Origin: Chitinophaga ginsengisegetis
Lineage (GTDB): Bacteria > Bacteroidota > Bacteroidia > Chitinophagales > Chitinophagaceae
Assembly (NCBI RefSeq): GCF_900168065.1
Contig: NZ_FUZZ01000001.1
Span: forward strand, 1,798,001 to 1,862,000
Direction: 5' to 3'
DNA length: 64,000 nucleotides
In this document: positions 63,950 through 64,000 of the stretch, piece after piece
Layout of the letters: each line of letters begins with the position of its first letter
How positions within the stretch are numbered: the stretch's first letter is position 1
Made by a program: the position numbers and the translations under genes
Notes under the pieces: generated by a model
Databases searched by the model: none
Told to the model about the DNA's origin: nothing
The model's input: the letters and a program-made list of their open reading frames with translations, nothing else

Positions 63950-64000
63950 TCACGGGTAAGTAATCCGTACAAACCTGTTGGCGTCGCGGTAATCGAACTT
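63950..64000 (-). CDS. 3' end of an upstream gene (cut by window edge)
   Basis: The last 16 codons of a minus-strand frame (KFDYRDANRFVRITYP) end with TGA at 63950-63952, 28 bp before the methyltransferase start. The other two frames in this orientation also end nearby, so the call depends on the coding-like residues. The product cannot be identified. Confidence 0.35.
   Translation of the reverse strand, partial: KFDYRDANRFVRITYP

Overview
The window looks like chromosome of a Bacteroidota bacterium, most probably a Chitinophaga-type member of the Chitinophagaceae. The evidence is three SusC/SusD pairs, each preceded by an ECF sigma factor and a FecR anti-sigma factor, lipoprotein signals throughout, promoter-like TTTG...TAnnTTTG sites, hardly any Shine-Dalgarno sequences, and moderate G+C. 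The genus is inferred from gene content and protein style, not from a marker gene. I see no rRNA, tRNA, CRISPR array or transposase.

Layout. 1-6.9 kb (minus strand): a cut-off outer-membrane protein start, a DUF885 protein, an operon of serine hydrolase, degenerate FGE/SUMF1-like protein and AraC regulator, and a type II NADH dehydrogenase. 7.0-12.9 kb (plus): a GH127 beta-L-arabinofuranosidase, a methyltransferase, then a TetR-SDR-MFS group whose three genes each carry the same TATACC-N4-GGTATA palindrome just upstream. 13.0-23.1 kb: sigma/FecR/SusC/SusD polysaccharide-type locus ending in a GH2 enzyme. 23.2-25.6 kb: an A+T-richer patch with a serine hydrolase abutting the 3' remnant of an endonuclease/exonuclease/phosphatase gene, plus an ATP-grasp protein. 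25.7-27.0 kb: two NTF2-like proteins and an 11-bp minisatellite.

27.0-34.7 kb is a vitamin B12 module. A plus-strand cobalamin riboswitch leads a BtuB-like receptor, a beta-propeller lipoprotein resembling BtuG and a third surface lipoprotein. A minus-strand cobalamin riboswitch leads metE (B12-independent methionine synthase) and a thioesterase. The two units meet at a shared terminator.

34.8-45.1 kb: an NmrA-like protein, then a second sigma/FecR/SusC/SusD locus with unusual cargo: an arylsulfotransferase-like beta-propeller lipoprotein and a diheme cytochrome c lipoprotein resembling the TsdA family, instead of glycoside hydrolases. A 194-bp near-perfect inverted repeat separates it from a third, convergent sigma/FecR/SusC/SusD locus (45.3-52.3 kb, minus strand) that has no recognisable enzyme.

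52.4-58.5 kb: hemolysin III-family membrane protein, two AraC regulators next to a quinone-oxidoreductase-like enzyme and an NmrA-like protein, and a lipoprotein whose C-terminus resembles a serpin. 58.6-62.4 kb: inositol use, with a sodium/solute symporter, myo-inositol oxygenase and a divergent LacI regulator with a clear palindromic operator between them. The window ends with a DUF1415 protein, a methyltransferase and the last codons of another gene.

The most novel-looking unit is the sigma/FecR/SusCD/ASST-like/diheme-cytochrome operon. The best-supported regulatory finding is the three-site TetR regulon.
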